Source: an uncultured Leptolinea sp. (GTDB lineage: Bacteria; Chloroflexota; Anaerolineae; Anaerolineales; Anaerolineaceae). Taken from it: a DNA stretch of 64,000 bases. Positions 37,782-46,646 of the stretch are shown in pieces. The stretch lies in the NCBI GenBank assembly GCA_903828565.1, contig CAIKMQ010000003.1, forward strand, positions 248,001 through 312,000. Direction: 5' to 3'. The position numbers and the translations under genes were made by a program. Under the pieces are notes generated by a model, which saw nothing but the letters and a program-made list of their open reading frames with translations, searched no databases and was not told the origin of the DNA. Each line of letters begins with the position of its first letter. The first letter of the stretch is position 1.

Positions 37782-40004
37782 TTATTTGCCTGTCTTACGG
37801 GGGATGATCGTCAGCGGGGCGATAGAAGCGAGGAAGTTTTTCTTCGTACCATCATCAAAGACCACAACCACGGTGGCATCCGGGCCATCCAGTTTGCATT
37901 GCTCCACCCAGCCATCTCCATACGAAATGTGCCTGACACGCATATTGGCTTCATAAGGCAGCGGAGGAGGTGGCGCAGGTTTGGCGGGAATACTGGTCCA
38001 GGTCATTTCACTCTGCTGTTCACGCCAGGTGGATTGATTCCGTGAGTACTTCCCGGAAGAAGTGAACGCAGGGGTGAAGGCGGCCACCTCGCGCTTTAGC
38101 AGGCGGGAGGGAATATCAGCCAGGAAACGGGATGGTTCGGTGTATTCCACCCCGGTATAACCCAAACGAGACTCCGCCCGTGTCAGGTAAAGCAGATCCT
38201 TGGCGCGGGTGATGCCTACATAGAACAACCGCCGCTCTTCTTCCAATTCTTCCGGATCATCCAGTGACCGGCTGTGGGGCAACACCTTTTCATCCAGTCC
38301 ATAGATGAAGACTGCTCCAAATTCCAGCCCCTTGGCAGCGTGTAGTGTCAGCAATGTCACCGCATCGGGTGAATCAGGCAAGGTATCCTGGTCTCCCACC
38401 AGTGCCAGATTCTCAAGAAATGCGTCCAATCCGGGTTCACTGTATTCGGCAGCCAGTCGCAGAACTTCTTCCACATTCTCCCAACGGTCCTGGCCTTCTT
38501 CGCTCTCATCCTGGCAGTAGTCCTGATACCTGATATCATCCAGGATCTTGTGTAGCAGGTCTGCAACCTTTCTGCTGTCTTTTAAAGATATCCATTCTCG
38601 CAGTTGGGTGCCGAAGTCAGCCAGGCGTGTGGCGGCAGCCCGTGGCAAGAATTGCCAGTGAGGGGAGGTCTCGCCATCCGCCATGCTGAGCAGGATTTCG
38701 CCGGTGGATAAGTTGTTTGCAGCAGCATAACCCAATAATTCAGACACGGTCTTTTCGCCGATCTTGCGCTGAGGTACATTGATGATCCGCTCCAGGCTAA
38801 TCGAATCCGCCGGGTTGTGTGCCAGCCGGAGGTAGGCGATCACATCTTTTACTTCCCGTCTGCCATAAAATCGTAACGCTCCGACCAGCCGGTACTTTTC
38901 ATGTAGTTTAATGAAAAACTCTTCCAACTGGCGTGATTGCGCATTTGTGCGGTACATGATGGCAATTTCACCTGTTGGAAAGCGACCTGAGAGCCGCAAT
39001 TCACGGGCCTTGCGGCAGACGAATTCCGCCTCTACTTTGTCATCTTTCCCGGTGAAAAGATGAACAGGTTCACCATCCCCGCGTTCGGTGAATAGCGCTT
39101 TGCGGGTGCGGTGGTGATTGCGATCGATGACGGCGCGGGCTGCATCCAGCACCGTCTGGGTGGAGCGGTAGTTCTGCTCGAGGAGGATTTTGGTGGTGCC
39201 GGTATACTCCTGCTCAAAGCGTTCCACATTGCGGTAATCGGCACCACGCCAACGATAGATTGATTGGTCTTCATCTCCCACCACAAAGATGTTACCGTGG
39301 TGGCTGGCAAGCTGACGCAGCAGGCGGTACTGCGGCACGTTGGTATCTTGAAACTCATCCACCAGAATGTGCTGGAAGCGTTGGGCGTATTTCTCCCGCA
39401 CCAGGGTGTTTTCTTCCAGCAGGCGTGCTACGTACAGCAGCAGGTCATCGAAATCTACCGCGTTGTTCTCCACCAGCATCTGCTGGTATCTTCCGAAGAC
39501 CCGTTGAACGGCTTTCTCCCGGGGTGACCGTGCCTGCATTTCATCCGGAAGCAGCATGTCATTCTTTAATTGTGAGATGGAATTTAGGATGCTCCCGGGA
39601 CGGTAGAGCTTGCTATCCAGGTTCAGATCTTCCAGGCAGCGCTTGACTACGCGTTCCTGATCATCCGTATCAAAGATGACATAGTTGGAGTTCACCGGGA
39701 GGAAATCCGCCTCGCGCCGCAGGATACGCGCGCAAGCGGAATGAAAGGTTCCCATTGTAAGCCCGGTGAGATCTGAATCAACCAGGGGGCGGACACGCTT
39801 TTCGATCTCGCGCGCAGCCTTGTTTGTAAAGGTGACCGTGAGGATATGGTAGGGGCTCACATGCATCTCGCCGATGAGATAAGCCACACGGTGGGTTAAG
39901 ACGCGGGTCTTGCCAGAACCAGGGCCGGCCAGCACCAGTACAGGCCCGTTACCGGCAGTCACGGCGGCGATCTGTTGTGGGTTAAGGGAGGAATAATGAG
40001 ACAT
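37782..40004 (-). CDS. pcrA: ATP-dependent DNA helicase, UvrD/PcrA type
   Basis: 740-aa superfamily 1A 3'-5' helicase for repair and for clearing proteins from DNA. Motif I AGPGSGKTRVL, motif Ia TFTNKAAREI, motif II VDEFQDTN, motif III GDEDQSIYRWRGAD, and the later motifs LLTLHAAKGLEF and YVGITRAKD are all present. The C-terminal Tudor-like part (VRHISYGDGWVEQCKLDG) is the PcrA RNA-polymerase-binding type. The ATG at 40004 is chosen because the promoter predicts the mRNA to start there and the family match begins just after. Convergent with the PBP homologue (1-base gap). Confidence 0.94.
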   Translation of the reverse strand: MSHYSSLNPQQIAAVTAGNGPVLVLAGPGSGKTRVLTHRVAYLIGEMHVSPYHILTVTFTNKAAREIEKRVRPLVDSDLTGLTMGTFHSACARILRREADFLPVNSNYVIFDTDDQERVVKRCLEDLNLDSKLYRPGSILNSISQLKNDMLLPDEMQARSPREKAVQRVFGRYQQMLVENNAVDFDDLLLYVARLLEENTLVREKYAQRFQHILVDEFQDTNVPQYRLLRQLASHHGNIFVVGDEDQSIYRWRGADYRNVERFEQEYTGTTKILLEQNYRSTQTVLDAARAVIDRNHHRTRKALFTERGDGEPVHLFTGKDDKVEAEFVCRKARELRLSGRFPTGEIAIMYRTNAQSRQLEEFFIKLHEKYRLVGALRFYGRREVKDVIAYLRLAHNPADSISLERIINVPQRKIGEKTVSELLGYAAANNLSTGEILLSMADGETSPHWQFLPRAAATRLADFGTQLREWISLKDSRKVADLLHKILDDIRYQDYCQDESEEGQDRWENVEEVLRLAAEYSEPGLDAFLENLALVGDQDTLPDSPDAVTLLTLHAAKGLEFGAVFIYGLDEKVLPHSRSLDDPEELEEERRLFYVGITRAKDLLYLTRAESRLGYTGVEYTEPSRFLADIPSRLLKREVAAFTPAFTSSGKYSRNQSTWREQQSEMTWTSIPAKPAPPPPLPYEANMRVRHISYGDGWVEQCKLDGPDATVVVVFDDGTKKNFLASIAPLTIIPRKTGK

Positions 40005-40011
40005 CGGGCTG

Positions 40012-40040
40012 ATTCTACTCGCCCGGGGAGGGCATGTCAA
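40012..40040 (-). promoter_or_regulatory. Promoter of pcrA, leaderless
   Basis: On the minus strand TTGACA (40040-40035), a 17-base spacer, then TAGAAT (40017-40012). The ATG at 40004 is 7 bases past the -10, so it falls at the predicted +1. No ribosome site is possible between them. Confidence 0.75.
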
Positions 40041-40100
40041 ACTGAAGGCGGATCAGCAGTAAAATACACATAATTAGTGATTTGGAGTATTGGAGGTGTG

Positions 40101-40631
40101 ATGAAAGGCCTGGTATTGGATGTCTTGGTAGCCGGTTCGAAACAAACTCTGCAATCAGAATCCGTTCGTTCCATCCTGCTGGATTTTGCGGGCGTGACCG
40201 GGGATGTGCATTACGGATTCTCGCGGGCTGCGGATTCGCGTACCCCCTGGTATCCGCGGGGAACTCCCATCCGCAATGACCGCCAGGTGTCGCTGGTGTC
40301 GCAGGAGGAACTGGCACTGGTGGCAACAGCACTCGGCGTACCTGCCCTTGAAGCGCCTTGGGTGGGAGCAAACCTCCTGTTGAGCGGTATTGCGGATCTC
40401 ACCCGACTGCCCTGGAATGCCCGTTTGGCCTTTTCAGGCGGGGTCGTGCTGTCACACTTGCGGTCGAATCCGCCATGCACCGGACCGGGTAAATTGATAG
40501 CAGCCGCCTATCAGCAACCTGACCTGGCATCCGCCTTCCCGAAGGCAGCCATGGATAGGCGCGGCCTGGTAGCGAGCGTGGAACTGCCGGGGATCATTTC
40601 ACCCGGTGATACTGTGGAAGTAGTGTTCTGA
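40101..40631 (+). CDS. MOSC domain protein
   Basis: 176-aa protein with a MOSC sulfur-carrier fold, related to the C-terminal part of molybdenum cofactor sulfurase. Residues NDRQVSLVSQEELALVA and the Cys in NPPCTGPGKLI, the expected persulfide-carrying position, are present. The ATG at 40101 has GGAGGTG 5 bases upstream and is preferred over the GTG at 40077. No molybdopterin genes are nearby, so the partner is unknown. Its stop codon sits at the base of a terminator hairpin. Confidence 0.85.
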   Translation: MKGLVLDVLVAGSKQTLQSESVRSILLDFAGVTGDVHYGFSRAADSRTPWYPRGTPIRNDRQVSLVSQEELALVATALGVPALEAPWVGANLLLSGIADLTRLPWNARLAFSGGVVLSHLRSNPPCTGPGKLIAAAYQQPDLASAFPKAAMDRRGLVASVELPGIISPGDTVEVVF

Positions 40632-40675
40632 TGGAAAGCACCCGCCGGGAGTTCCGGCGGGTGCTTTCCATCATT
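40631..40675. terminator. Bidirectional terminator between MOSC and prmA genes
   Basis: Perfect 18-bp stem (40631-40648 with 40654-40671) with a GAGTT loop. It fills the space between two convergent stop codons, overlapping both. T-runs are short. Confidence 0.8.
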
Positions 40676-41591
40676 TGGGTTTGTTCAGTGCCAGGGAGAC
40701 CCAGTCGCCCATCTGTTTGCGGGCGTGATATTCCAGTCCCGCTGCCCGGGCAGCCTGTAATACCCCTGGTTCCTGTTCCTCCAGAATGCCGGAAAGTACC
40801 AGAAAACCGCCGGGGGTGACCAATTGTGCCATCCCTGCCGCGATCAGGCGTATCAGTACAGGTGCCAGAATGTTCGCAAGCACCAGTGGGGCAGTAGAAA
40901 ATGCGTAACCTCCAGCCAATACCTCGTCCACAGAGCCTTCACCGATCTCCAACCCGGTTTTAATGCCGTTCGCATCTGCGTTCTCGCGGGTGGCTTTCAC
41001 GGAGAGTGGGTCAATATCCACAGCAACCGCGGTCCGCGCGCCTAATTTCAGGGCAGCGATAGAAAGGATGCCGGAACCGCAGCCGATATCGATCACATCC
41101 ATGCCTGGCTGGCAAAGATCTTCCGTGAACTCCAGGCACAGCCGGGTGGTTGGATGTGTGCCGGTGCCAAATGCCATGCTGGGGTCTATGCGCACAACAA
41201 TGCGTTCGCCTGCATCCTGTTCGATCCATGCAGGCAGGATCAGGATGCGCGTACCAACGGGAATGGGGTGGTAATTGACCTTCCAGGCTGACATCCAGTC
41301 CTGGTCTTCGATCGGGCGGTAAACCGGCTGCGGCAGCGGGGTGATCTGCGCCAGGTGCCACAAACCGCTCTCTAGCTTTTGGCGGGTAGTTTCCAGTTCA
41401 TTATCCACCGGGATATATCCAAAGACCCGCACCGGTCCACCGGGTGTACCTTCATCGTCTATGCTATCAAAGCGGACGCCGCTCTCAACAACCACGCCGC
41501 CTTCCACATAGCGTGCCATCAGGTCTGCCAGCGCTTCAGCCAGCTCGCCATCCACCACCAGGGATACTTCCAACCAGCGTGCTTCAGCCAC
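40671..41591 (-). CDS. prmA: Ribosomal protein L11 methyltransferase
   Basis: 306-aa S-adenosylmethionine-dependent enzyme that methylates Lys and N-terminal residues of ribosomal protein L11. It has the substrate-recruiting N-terminal domain (1-100), then DPSMAFGTGTHPTTRLCLE and the SAM loop VIDIGCGSGILSIAALKLGA, with LANILAPVL as the NPPY-like motif IV. It overlaps dnaJ by 8 bases and closes the heat-shock operon, as in several Gram-positive bacteria. Confidence 0.94.
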   Translation of the reverse strand: MAEARWLEVSLVVDGELAEALADLMARYVEGGVVVESGVRFDSIDDEGTPGGPVRVFGYIPVDNELETTRQKLESGLWHLAQITPLPQPVYRPIEDQDWMSAWKVNYHPIPVGTRILILPAWIEQDAGERIVVRIDPSMAFGTGTHPTTRLCLEFTEDLCQPGMDVIDIGCGSGILSIAALKLGARTAVAVDIDPLSVKATRENADANGIKTGLEIGEGSVDEVLAGGYAFSTAPLVLANILAPVLIRLIAAGMAQLVTPGGFLVLSGILEEQEPGVLQAARAAGLEYHARKQMGDWVSLALNKPK

Positions 41592-42705
41592 CGATAGCCT
41601 CTTTCAACCAGTCCATAAAATTCCGTTCTTGCGGTTTGACTTCAGTGCCGAGGGTTGTGGCCAGTTGTTCAAAGAGGAGGCGTTGTTTCTCATCCAGTTT
41701 TTGCGGTATCTCCACATTGATAAATACCATTTCATCTCCACGACCGTTTTGCTTGAGATAAGGGACACCCTTTCCTCGCAGGGTAAATACCTTGCCTGGC
41801 TGCGTGCCAGATGGAACTTTTAGCTTTACTTTCCCATCCACGGTAGGCACCTCGATCTCAGCGCCTAAAACGGCCTGGGTGATATTGATGTTGAGGTTGA
41901 GCAGTATGTCATTTTGGCGCCGGGTGAAGAAGGCGTGCGGTTTTACTTCCATCTCCACGTAGAAGTTGCCATTCGGGCCGCCATTGGCACCGGGTTGGCC
42001 TTCGCCTGCCAGGCGTATCTGTGTGCCCGTATCCACACCAGCCGGGATGGCTACGGTCTTCTTCACGTGTTTGCGTTCCACACCGCGTCCGCGGCATTGT
42101 TTACATGGATGGGTGATCACCTCACCGCTGCCGCTGCAGGCCGGGCAGGTAGCCACCTGCACCATGGATCCCAGAAAGGTCTGCCTGACCTGGCGGATCT
42201 CGCCTTTACCATCGCAGGAAGAGCATTTTCCCGGTGTGGTACCAGGTTCAGCGCCATTCCCGCGGCAGGTGGAGCAGGTTTCATCACGATCGAATTCCAG
42301 AACCTTCTCAGCGCCGAAGACGGATTCCTCGAAGGAGAGAGTCATTTTTTGGCCGAGATCCTGCCCGCGACGGGGAGCATTGCGTGTCTTTCTTCCACGG
42401 CTGCCGCCCATACCAAAACCAAAGAATTCACTGAACAGATCGCTCAGATCCACATTGGTGAAGTCTGGCGCACCGCCCATGCCATTGACGCCGGCATGGC
42501 CATAGCGGTCGTAAGCTGCCCGTTTCTCCGGGTCAGACAGTACGGCGTAGGCTTCGCCGACTTCTTTGAATTGCTCTTCGGCTGTATGGTCTTTATTGAC
42601 GTCCGGGTGGTACTTGCGTGCCATCCCGCGGAAGGCTGTCTTGATCTCATCCGAAGTGGCAGCACGGTTGATGCCCAGGATTTCGTAATAATCTCGTTGT
42701 GTCAT
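41584..42705 (-). CDS. dnaJ: Chaperone protein DnaJ
   Basis: 373-aa Hsp40 co-chaperone that stimulates DnaK. J-domain 4-70 with the HPD motif in RKYHPDVNKDH. A Gly/Phe-rich linker follows (75-125). The zinc region has all four CxxCxGxG repeats (CSTCRGNG, CSSCDGKG, CPACSGSG, CKQCRGRG). Then come the substrate-binding and dimerisation domains. Start at 42705. It is separated from dnaK by a 38-base palindrome. Confidence 0.96.
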   Translation of the reverse strand: MTQRDYYEILGINRAATSDEIKTAFRGMARKYHPDVNKDHTAEEQFKEVGEAYAVLSDPEKRAAYDRYGHAGVNGMGGAPDFTNVDLSDLFSEFFGFGMGGSRGRKTRNAPRRGQDLGQKMTLSFEESVFGAEKVLEFDRDETCSTCRGNGAEPGTTPGKCSSCDGKGEIRQVRQTFLGSMVQVATCPACSGSGEVITHPCKQCRGRGVERKHVKKTVAIPAGVDTGTQIRLAGEGQPGANGGPNGNFYVEMEVKPHAFFTRRQNDILLNLNINITQAVLGAEIEVPTVDGKVKLKVPSGTQPGKVFTLRGKGVPYLKQNGRGDEMVFINVEIPQKLDEKQRLLFEQLATTLGTEVKPQERNFMDWLKEAIGG

Positions 42706-42726
42706 GTGACCTGCTTAAAAGGTTTA

Positions 42727-42764
42727 CCGCGAATACTGTATCAGCGCTGATACAGTATTCGCGG
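42727..42764. promoter_or_regulatory. 38-base perfect palindrome between dnaK and dnaJ
   Basis: 19-base arms with no spacer, 13 bases after dnaK stop and 22 before dnaJ ATG. In RNA it would form a very stable hairpin. On the minus strand it is followed by TAAACCTTTT, so there is no strong T-run. Likely a processing or partial termination site that lowers dnaJ relative to dnaK. Confidence 0.75.
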
Positions 42765-42777
42765 TTGGGATCACGGT

Positions 42778-44688
42778 TTACAGGCTTTTGAATTCGCCAT
42801 CCACCACATCTTCCCCGCCGGGGGTGTCACCACCGCCAGGGTTTCCACCGTCACCGGGGGTACCGGCTTCACCCGCGGGGGGAGTCCCCTGCTGGTATGC
42901 CGCGCTGCCGATGGATTGCAGCACCGTGGTAAGTTCCTCGGTGGCGGTTTTGATGCCCTGGGTGTCTTCGCCAGCCATCAGCGCACGCACCTTGGACATC
43001 GCCTCATCAGCCTTGGTTTTCATATCGGCCGGAACCTTGTCTCCCAGGTCTTTCAGGGTCTTTTCGGTCGTATAGATCATGTTGTCCGCCTGATTGCGGG
43101 CTTCGATCAGTTCTTTACGCTTCATATCTTCATCTGCGTGGGCTTCTGCGTCTTTGCGCATGCGTTCCACCTCGGCTTCAGAGAGCCCGGATGAAGCGGT
43201 GATTGTGATGTGCTGGCTGCGATTGGTAGCCTTATCTGAAGCGGTTACCTTGATGATGCCATTGGCATCGATATCAAAGGTGACCTCAATCTGCGGCACA
43301 CCGCGGGGCGCGGCTGGGATGCCATCCAGGTTGAAGCGGCCCAGGCTTTTATTGTCTGCTGCCATCGGGCGTTCACCTTGAACCACATGGATCTCCACCT
43401 GGGTCTGGCTGTCTGCCGCGGTGGAAAACACCTGGCTTTTACGGGTCGGGATAGTGGTATTGCGTTCGATCAGTGGGGTGGCCACATTGCCCAGGGTTTC
43501 AATGGAGAGGGTCAGCGGGGTTACATCCAGCAGCAGAACATCTTTCACTTCACCACCAAGCACACCCGCTTGAATGGCTGCGCCGATCGCCACGACTTCA
43601 TCGGGGTTGACACCCTTGTGTGGTTCTTTGCCAAATTCGCGTTTGACTACTTCCTGGACCAACGGCATACGGGTCATGCCGCCAACCAGCACTACTTCGT
43701 GGATATCGGTGGCTTTCAGGCCGGCATCCGCAAGGGCGCGGCGCACGGGTTCGAGTGTTTTCTGCACCAGGTCGCCGGTCAATTGTTCCAGGCGGGCGCG
43801 GGTGAGGGTCGTCACCAGGTGTTTGGGGCCGCTGGCATCCGCGGTGATGTAGGGCAGGTTGATCTCTGCCTGCATGGTGGTCGAAAGCTCGATCTTGGCC
43901 TTCTCAGCGGCTTCTTTCAAACGCTGCAGGGCCTGGCGATCGCCTTTCAGGTCGATCCCGTTGGAACGCTTGAATTCATCAGCCAGAAAATCCAGAATAC
44001 GCTGATCGAAATCATCACCACCCAGGAAGGTGTCACCGGCGGTGGAACGTACCTGGAACACGCCGTCACCGACATCCAGTACGGAAACATCGAATGTGCC
44101 GCCGCCCAGGTCGTACACAGCAATGGTCTCGTTCTTTTTCTTATCCAGCCCGTAGGCGAGGGATGAGGCGGTGGGTTCATTGATGATGCGCAGCACTTCC
44201 AACCCGGCGATCTTGCCGGCATCTTTGGTGGCATTGCGTTGAGCATCATTGAAATACGCCGGTACGGTGATGACTGCCTGGGTGACAGATTCACCCAGAT
44301 AGGCTTCCGCATCCGCTTTCAATTTAGCCAGAATCATGGCTGAAACCTCAGGCGGGGAGTAATCCTTGCCATCCATCGCCACGCGCACGTCCCCATTGGG
44401 AGCTTTGGCAGCTTTGTAGGGGATGCGGCTGAGGGTGCGCTGTACTTCGGCATCATCAAACTTGCGTCCCATGAAACGTTTGATCGAGAATACGGTGTTC
44501 TCGGAATTGACGATGGATTGGTTGCGGGCAACCCGACCGACCAGGCGTTCATGATTCTTATTGACAGCTACTACCGAAGGAACCAGGCGCTCCCCTTCGG
44601 ATGAAGGAATGACGACCGGCTCGCCGCCTTGCATAACGGCTACGACAGAGTTGGTTGTACCCAGATCAATACCTATGACTTTTCCCAT
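42778..44688 (-). CDS. dnaK: Chaperone protein DnaK (Hsp70)
   Basis: 636-aa Hsp70. The ATPase domain starts [20 protein letters not shown] and contains [18 protein letters not shown] and [14 protein letters not shown]. The interdomain linker is [12 protein letters not shown]. Substrate-binding domain and helical lid follow, with a Gly/Pro-rich C-terminal tail. Length and order are normal. Lies 8 bases after grpE in the CIRCE-controlled operon. Confidence 0.97.
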   Translation of the reverse strand: MGKVIGIDLGTTNSVVAVMQGGEPVVIPSSEGERLVPSVVAVNKNHERLVGRVARNQSIVNSENTVFSIKRFMGRKFDDAEVQRTLSRIPYKAAKAPNGDVRVAMDGKDYSPPEVSAMILAKLKADAEAYLGESVTQAVITVPAYFNDAQRNATKDAGKIAGLEVLRIINEPTASSLAYGLDKKKNETIAVYDLGGGTFDVSVLDVGDGVFQVRSTAGDTFLGGDDFDQRILDFLADEFKRSNGIDLKGDRQALQRLKEAAEKAKIELSTTMQAEINLPYITADASGPKHLVTTLTRARLEQLTGDLVQKTLEPVRRALADAGLKATDIHEVVLVGGMTRMPLVQEVVKREFGKEPHKGVNPDEVVAIGAAIQAGVLGGEVKDVLLLDVTPLTLSIETLGNVATPLIERNTTIPTRKSQVFSTAADSQTQVEIHVVQGERPMAADNKSLGRFNLDGIPAAPRGVPQIEVTFDIDANGIIKVTASDKATNRSQHITITASSGLSEAEVERMRKDAEAHADEDMKRKELIEARNQADNMIYTTEKTLKDLGDKVPADMKTKADEAMSKVRALMAGEDTQGIKTATEELTTVLQSIGSAAYQQGTPPAGEAGTPGDGGNPGGGDTPGGEDVVDGEFKSL

Positions 44689-44696
44689 TTTTTCTC

Positions 44697-45242
44697 CTAT
44701 TGAGCGACACGAACCAGCGCTGGCCGGATGACCCGTTCACCGATCATGTACCCTTTTTGAATGACTTCGATGATCTCACCGCTCTGGTGAGTATTACTGA
44801 CTTCCTGTGAGAGAGCCTCATGGCGGTTCGGGTCGAACATCATCCCCTCAGCAGGGGCTTCGCTGACACCTTCCGACTTGAGAATATCTTGCAGCTTTTT
44901 ATAGATCAGTTCCACGCCAAGTGACCACTGCTGACCTTCGCCTTCTTGCGGCCGGGTTTTCAATGCACGCTCCAGGTCATCCAGCACCGGCAGATACTTT
45001 TTTGCCACACGGCCGGTAGTATCCTGAGCAGATTGGGCAGAATCCCGTTCCACACGTTTTCGGTAATTCGCAAAGTCAGCCCGTTCGCGCATTAAGCCAT
45101 CCAGGTATTCTGCGCTTTTGGCTTTTAGATTCTCGATCTCCTTTAGCAGGTCATCTTGCGCGGGTGCTGACCCTGCCGGGACGTTCTGCCCCTGGTCTTG
45201 CGGGGTTTCTTCTGTTACATTCTTGTGTTTTTTTTCAGTCAT
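44697..45242 (-). CDS. grpE: Nucleotide exchange factor GrpE
   Basis: 181-aa dimeric factor that releases ADP from DnaK. A charged N-terminus and a long coiled coil (about 28-85, with [12 protein letters not shown]) are followed by the beta-domain signature [21 protein letters not shown]. It sits between hrcA (43-base gap) and dnaK (8-base gap). Confidence 0.95.
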   Translation of the reverse strand: MTEKKHKNVTEETPQDQGQNVPAGSAPAQDDLLKEIENLKAKSAEYLDGLMRERADFANYRKRVERDSAQSAQDTTGRVAKKYLPVLDDLERALKTRPQEGEGQQWSLGVELIYKKLQDILKSEGVSEAPAEGMMFDPNRHEALSQEVSNTHQSGEIIEVIQKGYMIGERVIRPALVRVAQ

Positions 45243-45285
45243 GCTTTGTCCAATTCCTTATTCAGCAGGTTGTGAATCGGTGGTT

Positions 45286-46320
45286 TCAGTCCACCATGCT
45301 GGTATTTACCAGGTCGCTCAACAGGTTCGCCATGAAGCGCACAGTCGAGATGGTCTTACCGTAAAACATGCGGGTCGGCCCGAGGACTCCCAGCGTACCC
45401 GTAGCCTGTCCCGGTACACCATAGCGGGCTAACACAATGGAGCATTGGCGCAGGTCATCATCCTGGCCCTCGCCGGCGATCAACACCTGCACGCCTCCGA
45501 AGTTCGAATTCATGACGGTGCGATTTAGCAGATCTTCCAGCCGGGAGCGTTCTTCAAGCAACCGCAGTGACTTTCTCGCATCTTCACTATTGGCGAATTC
45601 TGGTTCAGCCAACACATTGGACAGGCCGTCCATGAAGATCTCGCCTGTGAGAGCTAAAGAGGAGCTTTCCAACTCCTGTACCAACAGGTTCAGAATATCC
45701 TGTTCCAGCGGATCCATCTGCAGGCACAGCTTTTGAATACCACTGGCATCTTTACCCATACAGGCATTGTTCAATCGGTTGGCAAGCAGAGAGAGGTTGG
45801 TCTGCGAGATTGGCTCGGCCAACGTCAGCATCTGTTGATGGATCTCTCCGCCGAAGAGTACCAGAACCATTAGAACCTGCTTGCCGTGGGTCGCGATCAG
45901 CTCAAGGTGCTTCAGACGGGCAGTGCGCGCATGCGGGGCGGTGACCACCGACGCGGCACTGCTCTGATGCGCCAGCACCGAAGCGGCCAGACGCATCCAC
46001 TGCTCAGTATCCTGACGGCTCTGGTAGAACTGGTGGCTGATGGTCCGCTGGGTATTTTGCGGCAGGTCGGTATCATGCAGCAGTCTGCCGACAAAATAGC
46101 GATAACCTGCGTCCGTAGGCATGCGCCCGGCGGAGGTGTGAGGTTGCGCGAGATAGCCGGCATCATCCAACGCGGAAAGTTCATTGCGCACGGTCGCCGG
46201 GCTCATGTCCAGGTTGTAGCGCTCCACCAGGTATTGCGAGCCGATGGGCAGCGCGTTCTGGGTGAAGTCGTGGATCACCAGCGAAAGGATGAAGTTTTGT
46301 CTGTCGGTCAATTCGTTCAT
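45286..46320 (-). CDS. hrcA: Heat-inducible transcription repressor HrcA
   Basis: 344-aa repressor that binds CIRCE and is kept active by GroEL. The N-terminal winged helix (1-70) has PIGSQYLVERYNLDMSPATVRNE and LSALDDAGYLAQPHTSAGRMPTD split across the wing. The C-terminal GAF-like domain includes YGVPGQATGTLGVLGPTRM. A perfect CIRCE lies 13 bases before the ATG. First gene of the operon hrcA-grpE-dnaK-dnaJ-prmA. Confidence 0.95.
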   Translation of the reverse strand: MNELTDRQNFILSLVIHDFTQNALPIGSQYLVERYNLDMSPATVRNELSALDDAGYLAQPHTSAGRMPTDAGYRYFVGRLLHDTDLPQNTQRTISHQFYQSRQDTEQWMRLAASVLAHQSSAASVVTAPHARTARLKHLELIATHGKQVLMVLVLFGGEIHQQMLTLAEPISQTNLSLLANRLNNACMGKDASGIQKLCLQMDPLEQDILNLLVQELESSSLALTGEIFMDGLSNVLAEPEFANSEDARKSLRLLEERSRLEDLLNRTVMNSNFGGVQVLIAGEGQDDDLRQCSIVLARYGVPGQATGTLGVLGPTRMFYGKTISTVRFMANLLSDLVNTSMVD

Positions 46321-46332
46321 GGTTTTGATGTT

Positions 46333-46359
46333 TTAGCACTCTCATAGCGAGAGTGCTAA
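46333..46359. promoter_or_regulatory. CIRCE operator
   Basis: TTAGCACTC (46333-46341), 9-base spacer, GAGTGCTAA (46351-46359): an exact match to the consensus. It lies just after the predicted transcription start of hrcA and is the binding site for HrcA. Confidence 0.97.
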
Positions 46360-46372
46360 ACCCTCGCTATTG

Positions 46373-46401
46373 ATGATAACATGCTGGGGGAGGGTCGTCA
46401 A
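46373..46401 (-). promoter_or_regulatory. Promoter of the hrcA-grpE-dnaK-dnaJ-prmA operon
   Basis: Minus strand TTGACG (46401-46396), 17-base spacer, TATCAT (46378-46373) with an extended TGn. The start would be near 46366, immediately before the CIRCE, so HrcA would block the promoter. Confidence 0.8.
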
Positions 46402-46542
46402 GCAGGCTGAGATGATTCAAATGAAACGTTAATAGAGGGTTGTATGGAGAACCATTCAATTGACCCCTGCGGGTCTTTCCCTTAGAATAGTACTGTGAGC
46501 ACCTTACAGTCGTACTCTTTCTTCGCGGGTTTCTTCCGCACA

Positions 46543-46626
46543 GATCATGACCCGCCATCCGGAGAATGCACTTTTCCCGGGCAGGCCTCTTGCTGAGCCT
46601 GCCGAGGTGTGCAACCGGACGTGATC
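46543..46626 (+). promoter_or_regulatory. Structured leader upstream of the aminomutase gene
   Basis: Nested inverted repeats: GATCA/TGATC (46543, 46622), TCCGG/CCGGA (46558, 46615), TGCA/TGCA (46567, 46610) and GGCAGGC/GCCTGCC (46580, 46597). Together they would make an 84-base interrupted hairpin ending 20 bases before the ATG. No T-run follows. It matches no riboswitch I know. Confidence 0.5.
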
Positions 46627-46646
46627 ATTGAAAGGAAGAGTATGCC

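Noticed and set aside
42727-42764. Palindrome as the end of a mobile element
   Set aside because: No transposase, target duplication or second copy is seen in the window.
43378-44166. 262-codon open frame antisense to dnaK, and a similar 278-codon frame at 41914-42750 antisense to dnaJ
   Set aside because: Both lie fully opposite well-conserved genes, have no ribosome site and show no recognisable domain. They result from the codon bias of the true genes.
46360-46646. Lysine riboswitch upstream of the aminomutase gene
   Set aside because: The conserved L-box core is not present; only nested inverted repeats are seen.
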